Shown here piece after piece: positions 8,410 through 16,868 of a DNA stretch of 49,847 nt. The stretch is from CAZIWX01 sp964543125 (GTDB taxonomy: Bacteria; Fidelibacterota; UBA8477). The stretch spans positions 1 through 49,847 of the forward strand of contig CAZIWX010000006.1 of NCBI GenBank assembly GCA_964543125.1. The letters run 5' to 3'. Position 1 is the first letter of the stretch; every line of letters begins with the position of its first letter. Below the pieces are notes generated by a model that was given only the letters and a program-made list of their open reading frames with translations, did no database searches and had not been told where the DNA came from. Made by a program: the position numbers and the translations under genes.

Positions 8410-9740
8410 TGCATCACCCCCTGGCGCAGTGTCGCAAGGGTCAATTTTTCCGGCCGGAAGATCATTTTTTGCACCGCCTGAATTGTTTTCAGGTCCAATT
8501 GGTCGAGACGGTCATGGTACTGGGCATAGGAACGATAGTTTCCGGTTAACTGAGCGAAGGCGTTCAACTGATTTGCCACTCCGGACGGTGTGTCCAAGCG
8601 CATACGGGCAGCATATTTCAGATGGTCTTTGATACGCGATAGATCGGTCGTTGTTAGTTTCGCCATGGAAAGCGAGAGTGTGCTGTCAATCTGGCTACGA
8701 ACCCCGGGAAGATCCTGTTCATGGTACAGCCGCGCTTTCACCACGAACAATCCGGGATCTCGATGCCGTCCCAAATCCGTGGACAGGGATCTCACGACCT
8801 GATCGTTTCGGACCAGTTTTTTATACAGCGTGCCCTCCTGTCCCAGATACCATTCGCGTAAGACTTCCAGGGCCGGAAATACTGATGAAGTGTCAGAATA
8901 AGCAGGTACTTTCCAAGCCAGCCATAGCTGGGGTTGGGTGGAAGTGGGCCAGGTGACGCTCACTTCCCGCCGCGCCTGCTGAGGCGGTTCGGTTGGGATC
9001 GGTTTGGGGTTATAACCCTTACGCCAGGGGCCGAAATATTTTTCGGCCAAAGTAAATACTTTTTTGGGATCCACGTCACCCGTCACAATAAGAATAGCGT
9101 TATCCGGACGGTAATATCGGCTAAAAAAATCGAGGCTGTGTTTATACAACTTAGGCATGGCCAGGATGTCAGGATAATACCCCATGGTTGTGTGCCCGTA
9201 GGTGTGATGCTGGAATGCAGCACCGTAAAGTTTTTCTTCCATAGGCAGCTCGGGTGATGACCGGTTAGTATTGTATTCCCCCAAAATCGCACCGGATTCG
9301 GTTTGAAAATCTTCTTTTGAGTATTGCAAATTGATGAACCGATCGGCTTCCATTTGTATGACGGGTTCCAATGCCGCGGCCGTGGCTTTGATATGATAAC
9401 TGGTAAGATCTTCAGCGGTCCAGGCGTTAGCGTCGCCACCATATTGCTGAATGATTCGTACCCGTTCGGCTCTGGAAAAGTGCTTTGAACCGCGAAACAT
9501 TATATGCTCAAAGAAATGGGCAAAACCGGTTTGACCCGGTTCGGGCTCATTGCGTGATCCGGAGCGGATGGTAACCTGAAAATACATGACCGCGGTGTTG
9601 GCCAGGGGCGTAACCAGAATCGTCAGGCCGTTAGCCAATTGTTGCTCCTCAACGCGGATATCTAAAGGTCCCCCGAAAACGGCCACCGCCGTAAGTATCA
9701 GTCCGGCCAAAATTAGTTTGTGTTGAAAATAAATTAGCAT
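8406..9740 (-). CDS. M16 family zinc metallopeptidase, active subunit
   Basis: A 444-residue exported peptidase with a signal-like N-terminus (KLILAGLILTAVAVFGG). The inverted zinc motif HFFEH lies in GFAHFFEHIMFRGSKHF (about 73-89), and the distal zinc Glu is found in ESGAILGEYN about 80 residues later. The motif RxDTPSGVAN in the C-terminal half is typical of the family. It is the first gene of a coupled pair with the inactive lipoprotein. It is divergently transcribed from eno across a 252-bp intergenic region in which I see no confident promoter. The enzyme would degrade peptides in the periplasm. Confidence 0.93.
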   Translation of the reverse strand: MLIYFQHKLILAGLILTAVAVFGGPLDIRVEEQQLANGLTILVTPLANTAVMYFQVTIRSGSRNEPEPGQTGFAHFFEHIMFRGSKHFSRAERVRIIQQYGGDANAWTAEDLTSYHIKATAAALEPVIQMEADRFINLQYSKEDFQTESGAILGEYNTNRSSPELPMEEKLYGAAFQHHTYGHTTMGYYPDILAMPKLYKHSLDFFSRYYRPDNAILIVTGDVDPKKVFTLAEKYFGPWRKGYNPKPIPTEPPQQARREVSVTWPTSTQPQLWLAWKVPAYSDTSSVFPALEVLREWYLGQEGTLYKKLVRNDQVVRSLSTDLGRHRDPGLFVVKARLYHEQDLPGVRSQIDSTLSLSMAKLTTTDLSRIKDHLKYAARMRLDTPSGVANQLNAFAQLTGNYRSYAQYHDRLDQLDLKTIQAVQKMIFRPEKLTLATLRQGVMQ

Positions 9741-9992
9741 TATTACTCCGACCTTAATTAGATGTAATTCAGCATGTTAGCGAAGTCATTCGATTTGATT
9801 CTTCAATGTCGGTTAAAATAGTTTATCCACGGACAACCTTCCAGTGGTTTTGTGAAATTCGTTTGAAAGTGGGATTCAAAATCAGCGGACGACCTTTGCG
9901 CCTGCCGGCTTTTCGTGTAAATTGCCCCGGGTGTTAAGGGAATTGCTGATCCAAGTTATAGATTTAGACCAATATCAGAGGAGATTGACACA

Positions 9993-11279
9993 ATGTCGAA
10001 GGTGATTGAAGTCGTTGGACGGGAAATTTTAGATTCGCGGGGAAATCCCACGGTTGAAGTTGATGTGGTTTTGGAAAGTGGTGCTTTTGGCCGGGCAGCC
10101 GTTCCGTCGGGCGCCTCCACCGGTGAACATGAAGCCGTGGAATTGCGGGACGGCGACCAAAAGCGGTACCTGGGGAAAGGCGTACTGAATGCAGTTAAAA
10201 ATGTAAATGAAATCCTGGCTCCGGTGGTGATTGGTATGGAAGCAGTCGAACAGCGCGTGGTCGATGAAAAAATGCTGGAAACAGATGGAACACCCAATAA
10301 ATCCAACCTGGGCGCCAACGCCATTCTCGGTATCTCGCTTGCCGTGGCGAAAGCGGCGGCCATGGATTTTGATTTAACCCTGTATGAGTATCTGGGTGGC
10401 GAAGAAGCGAATTTGTTGCCTGTACCCATGCTGAATATTTTAAACGGTGGCAAGCACGCCGACAACAATGTGGATTTTCAGGAATTCATGATCTTCCCGG
10501 TGGGCGCCGCCCGGTTTGCGGAAGCACTGCAAATGGGGGCTGAGACATTTCAGCATCTCAAAGCGGTTTTGAAGCAGAAGGGCTTGAACACCGCGGTTGG
10601 TGATGAAGGTGGATTCGCACCCAATCTGCGCAGCAATGAAGAGGCGATTGAAGTTATTCTGGAAGCGGTTGCGCGCACCGGATATAAACCGGGTGATCAG
10701 GTGGCTATCGCCATGGACCCCGCCGCCAGTGAATTTTATGATAAGGAAACAGGTTTGTACGTTCTGGCGGGTGAAGGTAAAAAATTGACATCGGAGGAAA
10801 TGGTGGATTTTTATGCCGGTTGGGCAGCCAAATATCCCATCCTGAGCCTGGAAGATGGTTTGGACGAAAATGATTGGGAAGGCTGGCAAAAGCTGTATAC
10901 CAAACTGAGCACTAAAATCCAGTTGGTGGGAGATGATTTGACGGTGACCAATCCGATTCGGCTGCAACGAGCCATTGATGATAAGGCGATTAATTCCATT
11001 CTGATCAAGCTCAATCAGATCGGCACACTCACCGAAACCATGGATACCATGAAGCTGGCTTATGACAACGGACTGACCTGTGTGGTTTCTCATCGCTCGG
11101 GTGAAACCGAAGATACCACCATTGCGGATTTCACGGTCGCCATGCGGGCCGGCATGATCAAAAGCGGTTCTGCTTCGCGTAGTGACCGCGTTGCCAAGTA
11201 CAATCAGCTAATGCGCATCGAAGAAGAATTGGGTGATGAAGCGGTTTTTGCCGGCCGCCAGGCTGTAAATCCCAAATAA
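9993..11279 (+). CDS. eno: Enolase
   Basis: Phosphopyruvate hydratase, the glycolytic enzyme interconverting 2-phosphoglycerate and phosphoenolpyruvate. Its 428 residues are full length for the family. Visible landmarks are GREILDSRGNPTVEV at the N-terminus, the SGASTGEHEA loop, NGGKHADNNVDFQEFM, VGDEGGFAPN, the magnesium ligand region LSLEDGLDENDWEGW, LVGDDLTVTN, and the signature ILIKLNQIGTLTET followed by VSHRSGETEDTTIADF. The start follows an AGAGGAGATT Shine-Dalgarno. It leads a co-directional run of plus-strand genes, with the DivIC-like gene only 17 nt downstream. Confidence 0.99.
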   Translation: MSKVIEVVGREILDSRGNPTVEVDVVLESGAFGRAAVPSGASTGEHEAVELRDGDQKRYLGKGVLNAVKNVNEILAPVVIGMEAVEQRVVDEKMLETDGTPNKSNLGANAILGISLAVAKAAAMDFDLTLYEYLGGEEANLLPVPMLNILNGGKHADNNVDFQEFMIFPVGAARFAEALQMGAETFQHLKAVLKQKGLNTAVGDEGGFAPNLRSNEEAIEVILEAVARTGYKPGDQVAIAMDPAASEFYDKETGLYVLAGEGKKLTSEEMVDFYAGWAAKYPILSLEDGLDENDWEGWQKLYTKLSTKIQLVGDDLTVTNPIRLQRAIDDKAINSILIKLNQIGTLTETMDTMKLAYDNGLTCVVSHRSGETEDTTIADFTVAMRAGMIKSGSASRSDRVAKYNQLMRIEEELGDEAVFAGRQAVNPK

Positions 11280-11296
11280 CCCTGGATTATTGAATC

Positions 11297-11644
11297 ATGC
11301 CTGCTTCCCGCCGTAAACCTATTCGTCGTAAACGCCCGGCTTCGGCCTCGTGGTTGCGGAGTAAACTGGTTTGGATGCTGGGAGTAGTGGTTGTGCTATT
11401 CCTGGTACAGGTCTTCGTTTTCCAAGATGAAGGGTTGTACCGGTTGTATCAGTTGAAGCAACAGATTCAAGCTTCCCAGGACCGGATCGAAGCGTTAAAG
11501 ACGGAGAACGCGCGTTTGGAGGCGGAGCGCCAGCGGTTGTTGGACGATCCGGAGTATTTGGAGCGAGTGGCGCGGGAGAAATATCGCATGGCTAAGCCGG
11601 GTGAAAAGGTCTATCGGGTTGTAATCGAAACCAAACACGAGTAA
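11297..11644 (+). CDS. Septum formation initiator family protein (FtsB/DivIC-like)
   Basis: A 115-residue bitopic membrane protein. A basic N-terminus (RRKPIRRKRPASASW) precedes one TM helix (VWMLGVVVVLFLVQVFVF, about 29-46). A heptad coiled coil follows (LYQLKQQIQ...RIEALKTENARLEAERQRLL), then the family-typical LDDPEYLERVAREKYRMAKPGEKVYRV. FtsB/DivIC proteins form a complex with FtsL/FtsQ at the divisome. Placement directly after eno is the classic eno-ftsB arrangement of many Gram-negative bacteria, which supports the assignment. Confidence 0.92.
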   Translation: MPASRRKPIRRKRPASASWLRSKLVWMLGVVVVLFLVQVFVFQDEGLYRLYQLKQQIQASQDRIEALKTENARLEAERQRLLDDPEYLERVAREKYRMAKPGEKVYRVVIETKHE

Positions 11645-11649
11645 CCGGG

Positions 11650-13428
11650 GTGAGACGCCTCGCGCTATTGGTGGGGCTCGCCGGTATTTTGGCAGCCCAG
11701 ACACCCGACTCCCTAAGTTTAAATCTCATTCGTGATAATCTCAGCGCCGAAGGCAGTCTGGGGATTTCCTTCAATCGTTCAGTGGTTGGTCTGGTGACCG
11801 AATTTGACAATTACCTTGACTACAAATGGTACCAGGGCGTGGGGGATATCCTTACCGGGCAGAACTATGCGGTGGAAAATCGATTAACCTGGTCCATTCG
11901 ATCCGATCGAACCGACGCCTTGAATTGGACCGCCCGAACGGAGAGTAATGTTTACTTGGACCGGCGTACTAATTTGGGTGGTGATCTGCGAAATCATGCC
12001 CTGCTGGCCGGACTTTCTTATCCCACAACCCGCTGGGGTGATTATCAACTCCTCGCCGGCGGGCGTATTGAAGAGCGTCATACTCGTGAAGCCCGGGCCA
12101 AAGCCTTCGAACTATTTCAGACTGGCAATTGGAGCAATGAGCGCCGCTTAATCCATAGTAAATTGGGCTTTACAGAAGATTATTTTAGCAATTGGCACAA
12201 TCATCGTCGAGAGGCCACCGTTTTGTACAATCAAAAAATTGCGGAAGGCGTAAAGCTTAGATCGGCACTAAACTGGTTGGATAAACGCCATCAATTTTAT
12301 ACCGATTCAACCGGTTCCACCCAACGGCGGAACATCACTGATCTGAATTGGCGGAATAGTTTGGAATACCGGGTAAACCCGAATACGCATTTGGTATACA
12401 AACTCAACTGGAAAGACCTTCGGTCGGAAACGGTCAATCACCGAATTTTACTGTCTGATCCGGATACAACGCTGGCGGTCACCAATAGTACCTTGAACCT
12501 GCAAAATATTTTAGGATTACACTGGCAATCAATGCGGGTGGCCGCCGGCGGTGAGTTTGAAGTGACCACGATCCAAAAAAAGTATTATATCGATAATGCC
12601 CAGAGTTACTATCGATTCAGTACCTATGCGAATTTTCCCGGGTGGGTCATTGCGGACTCTGCGCAAGTGAATGCCAGGTTATCTCGTCTAAAATATGATA
12701 CGCCGGATAAAACCAACCACGATGACCGGGATGAATGGCGCTTGAATGTGAGCGGTCAATTAATTTGGAAACAGTTTCCCTATTCGCGTTTGCAAGTTGG
12801 ATTGATAACCCAGTTTTATCACCTCGTGTATCTATATTCAGATAAAAGTGGTGAAAACTACTGGAACCGTACATTTGGGATTAATTCAAAGTATAGGTGG
12901 TCTCGGGGTGTCTGGCGGTCGGACCTGCGAACAGCATTGCAAGCCAATTACTATGACTACGATTATGACTCATTTTTCCTCAAAAATAGCCAACCGATTC
13001 GAAGTTTTATGCATCGCTCACTGCTGGTGGAAGAACGGCTGAATCGCCGGGTCTTTTACAGATGGTCCGTCCAGTGTGATTTAAGTTACAAATGGGAAGA
13101 CGATGGGAGATTAGATTGGGATCGATTTATCGAAGATGTTATGACCCGGCGCGAACAGGAACTGCTGACAACGACAACCCGCTATATTCAAAATCATTGG
13201 GAAGCTTGGGTTGGATATTCATTCAAAACTCGCTCAACGGAATATATTCAGCCTGACCCATCGACTGAATCCGGGGATTGGCGTGGACAGGGACCCATTG
13301 CCGGATTCGTTTTGCGCAATAGCCGGAGGACGGAATGGGACATATCTCTGGAATATTTTAAAGTAGTGGAAGCCGGCCGCCAATATACACTCCCGCGGTT
13401 CAATCTGAGAGGGCTGATTAGGTTCTGA
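11650..13428 (+). CDS. Outer-membrane beta-barrel protein of unknown function
   Basis: A 592-residue exported protein starting at GTG, 5 nt after the DivIC-like gene. The signal peptide is short (RRLALLVGLAGILAAQ). The rest alternates polar and aromatic residues in repeated 10-12 residue strands (for example NAVENRLTW..., WRLNVSGQLIWKQF, RLQVGLITQFYHLVYL) and ends in an aromatic residue (GLIRF), as outer-membrane barrels do. I recognise no specific family. Its position in an envelope gene cluster fits an outer-membrane role. The function is not assignable from sequence. Confidence 0.65.
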   Translation: MRRLALLVGLAGILAAQTPDSLSLNLIRDNLSAEGSLGISFNRSVVGLVTEFDNYLDYKWYQGVGDILTGQNYAVENRLTWSIRSDRTDALNWTARTESNVYLDRRTNLGGDLRNHALLAGLSYPTTRWGDYQLLAGGRIEERHTREARAKAFELFQTGNWSNERRLIHSKLGFTEDYFSNWHNHRREATVLYNQKIAEGVKLRSALNWLDKRHQFYTDSTGSTQRRNITDLNWRNSLEYRVNPNTHLVYKLNWKDLRSETVNHRILLSDPDTTLAVTNSTLNLQNILGLHWQSMRVAAGGEFEVTTIQKKYYIDNAQSYYRFSTYANFPGWVIADSAQVNARLSRLKYDTPDKTNHDDRDEWRLNVSGQLIWKQFPYSRLQVGLITQFYHLVYLYSDKSGENYWNRTFGINSKYRWSRGVWRSDLRTALQANYYDYDYDSFFLKNSQPIRSFMHRSLLVEERLNRRVFYRWSVQCDLSYKWEDDGRLDWDRFIEDVMTRREQELLTTTTRYIQNHWEAWVGYSFKTRSTEYIQPDPSTESGDWRGQGPIAGFVLRNSRRTEWDISLEYFKVVEAGRQYTLPRFNLRGLIRF

Positions 13429-13525
13429 AATAGATACGCTGAAGTGAGTTTTTAATGCCGGAAAAATGGCCTGCTCGGAAGTGAAGATGCGAATTTTGCA
13501 AATCTTTTTTGAGGGGGACAGGTAG

Positions 13526-14206
13526 GTGATGAAAAATTCTGATGAAAAAACCGGGGCAACCGCGATTCGATCTCCGCTGGGGCGTTGGATGGCAAATTAT
13601 AAAGGTATCATCACCTTATTTGCGCTTTTTTTCATCCTGCTGTACACGATTATGTGGGCCTCGGATAAGAATATTTATCAAAACCACAATCGATTATTAA
13701 CCAACTCTTTTGTGGAATTAAAAGCTTTTTGTGAAACAGAAATGGCGTCAAATGATTATAAGCTGGAGCAATTTCCGGATGGCATACGGATCTATTTACC
13801 GACCGGCCGGTGGTTTTTATCCGGGTCCGACGAACTGAATCCAGCGATGCGGACGCATCTTGAAAAGCTGGCTCAAAAAATTTGCGACCTGCGCTTCAGC
13901 TCTTTTACTCAAAGTGATAAATCCGACACCAATTTAGCCCCATTAAATCCGGATTCGAATATCGTTACAGTTAGACTGCAATTCGATGGAATAACCACGT
14001 CACTGTCAAACAGTCATCTGTTTCAGGCACGTGCCCGGAGTCTCGCGCAATTTCTTAATTCAAACAATCCATCGCTTCGGTGCTGGATTGAACCAAACCG
14101 ATCCACAACTCAAAATGTGAGCTTCTTGGTCCGGCGGCGGCCATCAACGCAAGTCAATTCCGCCCGGGTTACCCTGTTGATTCCAGCAGTGATCCTCAAA
14201 CCCTGA
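13526..14206 (+). CDS. Single-TM protein with degenerate OmpA/MotB-like domain
   Basis: A 226-residue protein with a charged N-terminus and one TM helix (GIITLFALFFILLYTIMWAS, about 27-46). Its periplasmic part resembles an OmpA-like peptidoglycan-binding domain. FLSGSDELNPAMRTHLEKLAQ (97-117) matches the family's first strand and helix. VTVRLQFDG (147-155) sits where family members have the GHTD strand. SNSHLFQARARSLAQFL (161-177) matches the RA-containing helix. The Asp of GHTD that contacts diaminopimelate is not preserved (QFDGITT), so binding may be weak or lost. The TM lacks the conserved Asp of MotB, so a proton-driven stator is unlikely. GGGGG-rich sequence precedes the ATG as a plausible ribosome binding site. 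Confidence 0.6.
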   Translation: MMKNSDEKTGATAIRSPLGRWMANYKGIITLFALFFILLYTIMWASDKNIYQNHNRLLTNSFVELKAFCETEMASNDYKLEQFPDGIRIYLPTGRWFLSGSDELNPAMRTHLEKLAQKICDLRFSSFTQSDKSDTNLAPLNPDSNIVTVRLQFDGITTSLSNSHLFQARARSLAQFLNSNNPSLRCWIEPNRSTTQNVSFLVRRRPSTQVNSARVTLLIPAVILKP

Positions 14207-14303
14207 TTTCCGGCCTTTCAACGATCAGCATTTAAAACTATATTTGCCCGTTAATTAATTGAGCACTTAACAATCGGGGGAGCTAGTTCAGCTTTGAATA
14301 CTC

Positions 14304-15107
14304 ATGGTTAATTTGCGTTTCTTAATCAGATGGCGATCCGTTTTTATCGGAGTATTTCCCATCATTTTAACGGCTGCTTTGGAACCCAAGACAAACGATG
14401 CCTGGGTGTTAGCCATGGGAAATGTCAGGGTTGTTTGCGCGCCCCAATTCAATGCCGCCCTGCTGGATTCAAGCCACAACCGGGTACTTGGCTTGCATAG
14501 CTCGGAGTTTGTTACCGGACTTGGCGTTTGGAGCTTTTCCAGTGATTGGAGTCAGTCGCTGGGGGGACACAATTTCCGGCTCGATCTATCTGGGTTTGGT
14601 GACAAAATTTACCAGGAATTCCAGGTACAACTGGGCACCAATTACCATCCCTTACCGGCCGTCAGTGTGGGCCTGAATATATCTGGCAGCGGTGTTGCGA
14701 TAGGGAATTATGCCAGTCACTATTATGCCGGTTTCAGTTTGGGGCTTCGGCTCCGTTTGACCGCGAGTACGGGATTGGGAATAACCTGGCGCAATGCCGT
14801 TCAAACCGGGATTAGTGCCGGAGAGCGCCTCCCGGAGATTTTCGCATTTGGCTGCCAAATGACACTGGATCGGCTAAATCTGGCGGTGGCAGTCGAAAAA
14901 GATGCCCAGCTCCCCGCTGATCTGCACCTGGGCTTATCGACCCATACACAAAGTTGGTGGAATTTAGCTATCGGGTTTCAGTCGTTAGCCCAATGCTTTT
15001 CAGCGGGTCCGCAAATCCGCTGGCATGGCTGGGGCTGGACCTACGCCTGGCAATGGCGGGCTATGATTCCACCGCGTCAGGATTTCTCATTGAACTATCA
15101 TTTTTAG
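14304..15107 (+). CDS. PorV/PorQ-like outer-membrane barrel protein
   Basis: A 267-residue exported protein. A basic N-terminus and hydrophobic segment are followed by AWVLAMGNVRVVCAPQFNAALLDSSHN, where FadL/PorV-like proteins have their GN...A...D...NPA start. Repeated amphipathic strands follow (FQVQLGTNYHPL..., FSLGLRLRLTAS, and others), and the protein ends in an aromatic Phe (FSLNYHF). It is of the size and pattern of PorQ/PorV-type accessory barrels of FCB bacteria, but without a long plug. The end overlaps the start of the next barrel gene, so the two are probably co-translated. Family membership is by pattern only. Confidence 0.6.
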   Translation: MVNLRFLIRWRSVFIGVFPIILTAALEPKTNDAWVLAMGNVRVVCAPQFNAALLDSSHNRVLGLHSSEFVTGLGVWSFSSDWSQSLGGHNFRLDLSGFGDKIYQEFQVQLGTNYHPLPAVSVGLNISGSGVAIGNYASHYYAGFSLGLRLRLTASTGLGITWRNAVQTGISAGERLPEIFAFGCQMTLDRLNLAVAVEKDAQLPADLHLGLSTHTQSWWNLAIGFQSLAQCFSAGPQIRWHGWGWTYAWQWRAMIPPRQDFSLNYHF

Positions 15108-16840
15108 CAAACTCCGGGTGGTGTTTCTTACGCATCACCGTGTTAGTCCTCCTGCTGCAAGCCGGGTCAATTCAGGCTCAAATATCAGCTACGGCTGATT
15201 GGGAAGATATCGACCCGGAACAAGTTGAGGCATTGTCCGCCGAATTGGATGAATTATCTCAGAGTCCGATTAGGATGAATAATTTAAGTCGGCAACAACT
15301 TACCGGTTTGCCCCTAAATGATTCTACGGTTATTGTTCTAACCGCTTATTTAAAAAGACATCCGAATCCGCAAACGCTGAACTTTTTAGATTCGCTGGAA
15401 ATTCCGGCTTGGGATAAACTAATCCTAAGAGCAGTTTTAAAGTCCACGGCTAAGCTTTATCATACACAATATCGATTGCGTATCAACCGCTCCGCGCACA
15501 GCAATGATGAGAAATTTCGACAAGATTTTACAAGTGTTTACGGGGGTTGGAATATTCACGGTGTTCTGAGCCGCGATCCGGGTGCACCGACTTTTCATGC
15601 TCTGATCGCCGGTGGAGTGGAGAAAGTCTTTCGGAATGGACAGGACAGGATTATTGCCGGTAATTATACCTTGAACCTGGGAACCGGATTAGCTTTTCGC
15701 CAGGCGATGTTCGGATCAGGATCAGGCGTGAGTCGCGCTTTCCCCGCTGTCCGGCAGTCCGGACGGATTTTCGGCTCGGTAAGACGCTATGGCTACTTCA
15801 CCGGATTAGTCTGGCAGCATGAGTTTCCAAGGGGCAAAGTCCTGACCTTTATTAATCGAGAGTCTGTCCCCGGCAGATATTTCTCCGGGGAATTTAAACC
15901 GGCACTTATATCCCAGGCTCAGGATTTGAAATATCCAACCGGGACGACCCTGGGCGGAGCAATTAACTTTCAGCCACGAGCAGGTTGGCATTTACAGGTT
16001 CAAGGTGGTTGGGATCAACTGGCAGGGCTATCAGCATTTCCCAATGAAATTGATTTAATGGGTGAGGGGAGGAATATCAAATCGCTCATCGCGGCCAGTT
16101 GGCGGGGTGGCGACAGTCTAATGGCGCTTGCGGGATTAAAATTAATCGGCCATAAAATATCCGGAGCGGTTACCGCCTGGTATCTGCCGGTATTGCGGAA
16201 ATCGCGCTTCCGGTTGAGTGCTGCTTTACCGGATGCTGACCCTCTTAACCAAAAAGGGGTTGCGTTTGCTCTCTCGGTTCGGTTTCCTGATCAGTGGCAG
16301 GTTGACTGGGAAAATTTTGGGTTTCAACCGGTTTATCCGCCTAATCTGAGTGAAACTTATTGGCAGACTGGTGAAAAAATTCAAATAGAATCCAGATTCT
16401 TTCGGGGAACTTTAACCCATCGCCGGTATAGTGGCCAAAATAAGATTTATCGGGCGAGTGTCCAAACACCACTAACCCCGGGAGATGACCTGAATATCGT
16501 TTTATTGAGCCGGGCAACTGCAAGTCAGGGACATTGGGGTGCTCTGTTGGGGTTGCGCTGGGACTACTTACTATTGCCATTTTGGAGATTAAAAGGTGGT
16601 TTGGTGCGCTATCGGGCTACGCCTTTCGAGTTACGCCTATATGCTTACGAACCCGATGTGAGCGGCGCTTTTAGCATTCCACTGTATTATGGCGATGGCC
16701 TAAGAGTATACCTTGTGAGTGATTATACCCGCTCAGATGGCTGGCAGATTGAAAGTAAGGTGGGTATGCGGCGCGAATTCGATCAATCACGAGTCATCAC
16801 CAATTTTGACGGCACCCTACAGTTGTCGATTGTCTTGTGA
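15053..16840 (+). CDS. Helix-hairpin-helix outer-membrane barrel protein
   Basis: A large exported protein found widely in FCB genomes. A signal-like stretch (FLRITVLVLLLQAGSIQAQ) is followed by two ComEA-type helix-hairpin-helix units (PIRMNNLSRQQLTGLPLND and LNFLDSLEIPAWDKLILRAV), then a long beta-barrel body with GNYTLNLGTGLAFRQAMFGSG typical of this group. The start is uncertain. The ATG at 15053 lies inside the 3' end of the preceding gene and gives a 42-residue leader. An ATG at 14954 would overlap more and add residues that look non-coding. A non-ATG start nearer the signal peptide is also possible. The biochemical function of the family is not established. Confidence 0.65.
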   Translation: MAGYDSTASGFLIELSFLANSGWCFLRITVLVLLLQAGSIQAQISATADWEDIDPEQVEALSAELDELSQSPIRMNNLSRQQLTGLPLNDSTVIVLTAYLKRHPNPQTLNFLDSLEIPAWDKLILRAVLKSTAKLYHTQYRLRINRSAHSNDEKFRQDFTSVYGGWNIHGVLSRDPGAPTFHALIAGGVEKVFRNGQDRIIAGNYTLNLGTGLAFRQAMFGSGSGVSRAFPAVRQSGRIFGSVRRYGYFTGLVWQHEFPRGKVLTFINRESVPGRYFSGEFKPALISQAQDLKYPTGTTLGGAINFQPRAGWHLQVQGGWDQLAGLSAFPNEIDLMGEGRNIKSLIAASWRGGDSLMALAGLKLIGHKISGAVTAWYLPVLRKSRFRLSAALPDADPLNQKGVAFALSVRFPDQWQVDWENFGFQPVYPPNLSETYWQTGEKIQIESRFFRGTLTHRRYSGQNKIYRASVQTPLTPGDDLNIVLLSRATASQGHWGALLGLRWDYLLLPFWRLKGGLVRYRATPFELRLYAYEPDVSGAFSIPLYYGDGLRVYLVSDYTRSDGWQIESKVGMRREFDQSRVITNFDGTLQLSIVL

Positions 16841-16868
16841 GGTGCAACCCGATAAATTAGCCCTCTCT

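Noticed and set aside
9823..9831. TTATCCACG, near-match to a DnaA box
   Set aside because: A single imperfect copy in a promoter region; no cluster or AT-rich unwinding element, so no origin.
14954..15052. Longer N-terminus for the helix-hairpin-helix barrel
   Set aside because: It overlaps the preceding barrel gene and lacks signal-peptide features; a later start is more likely.
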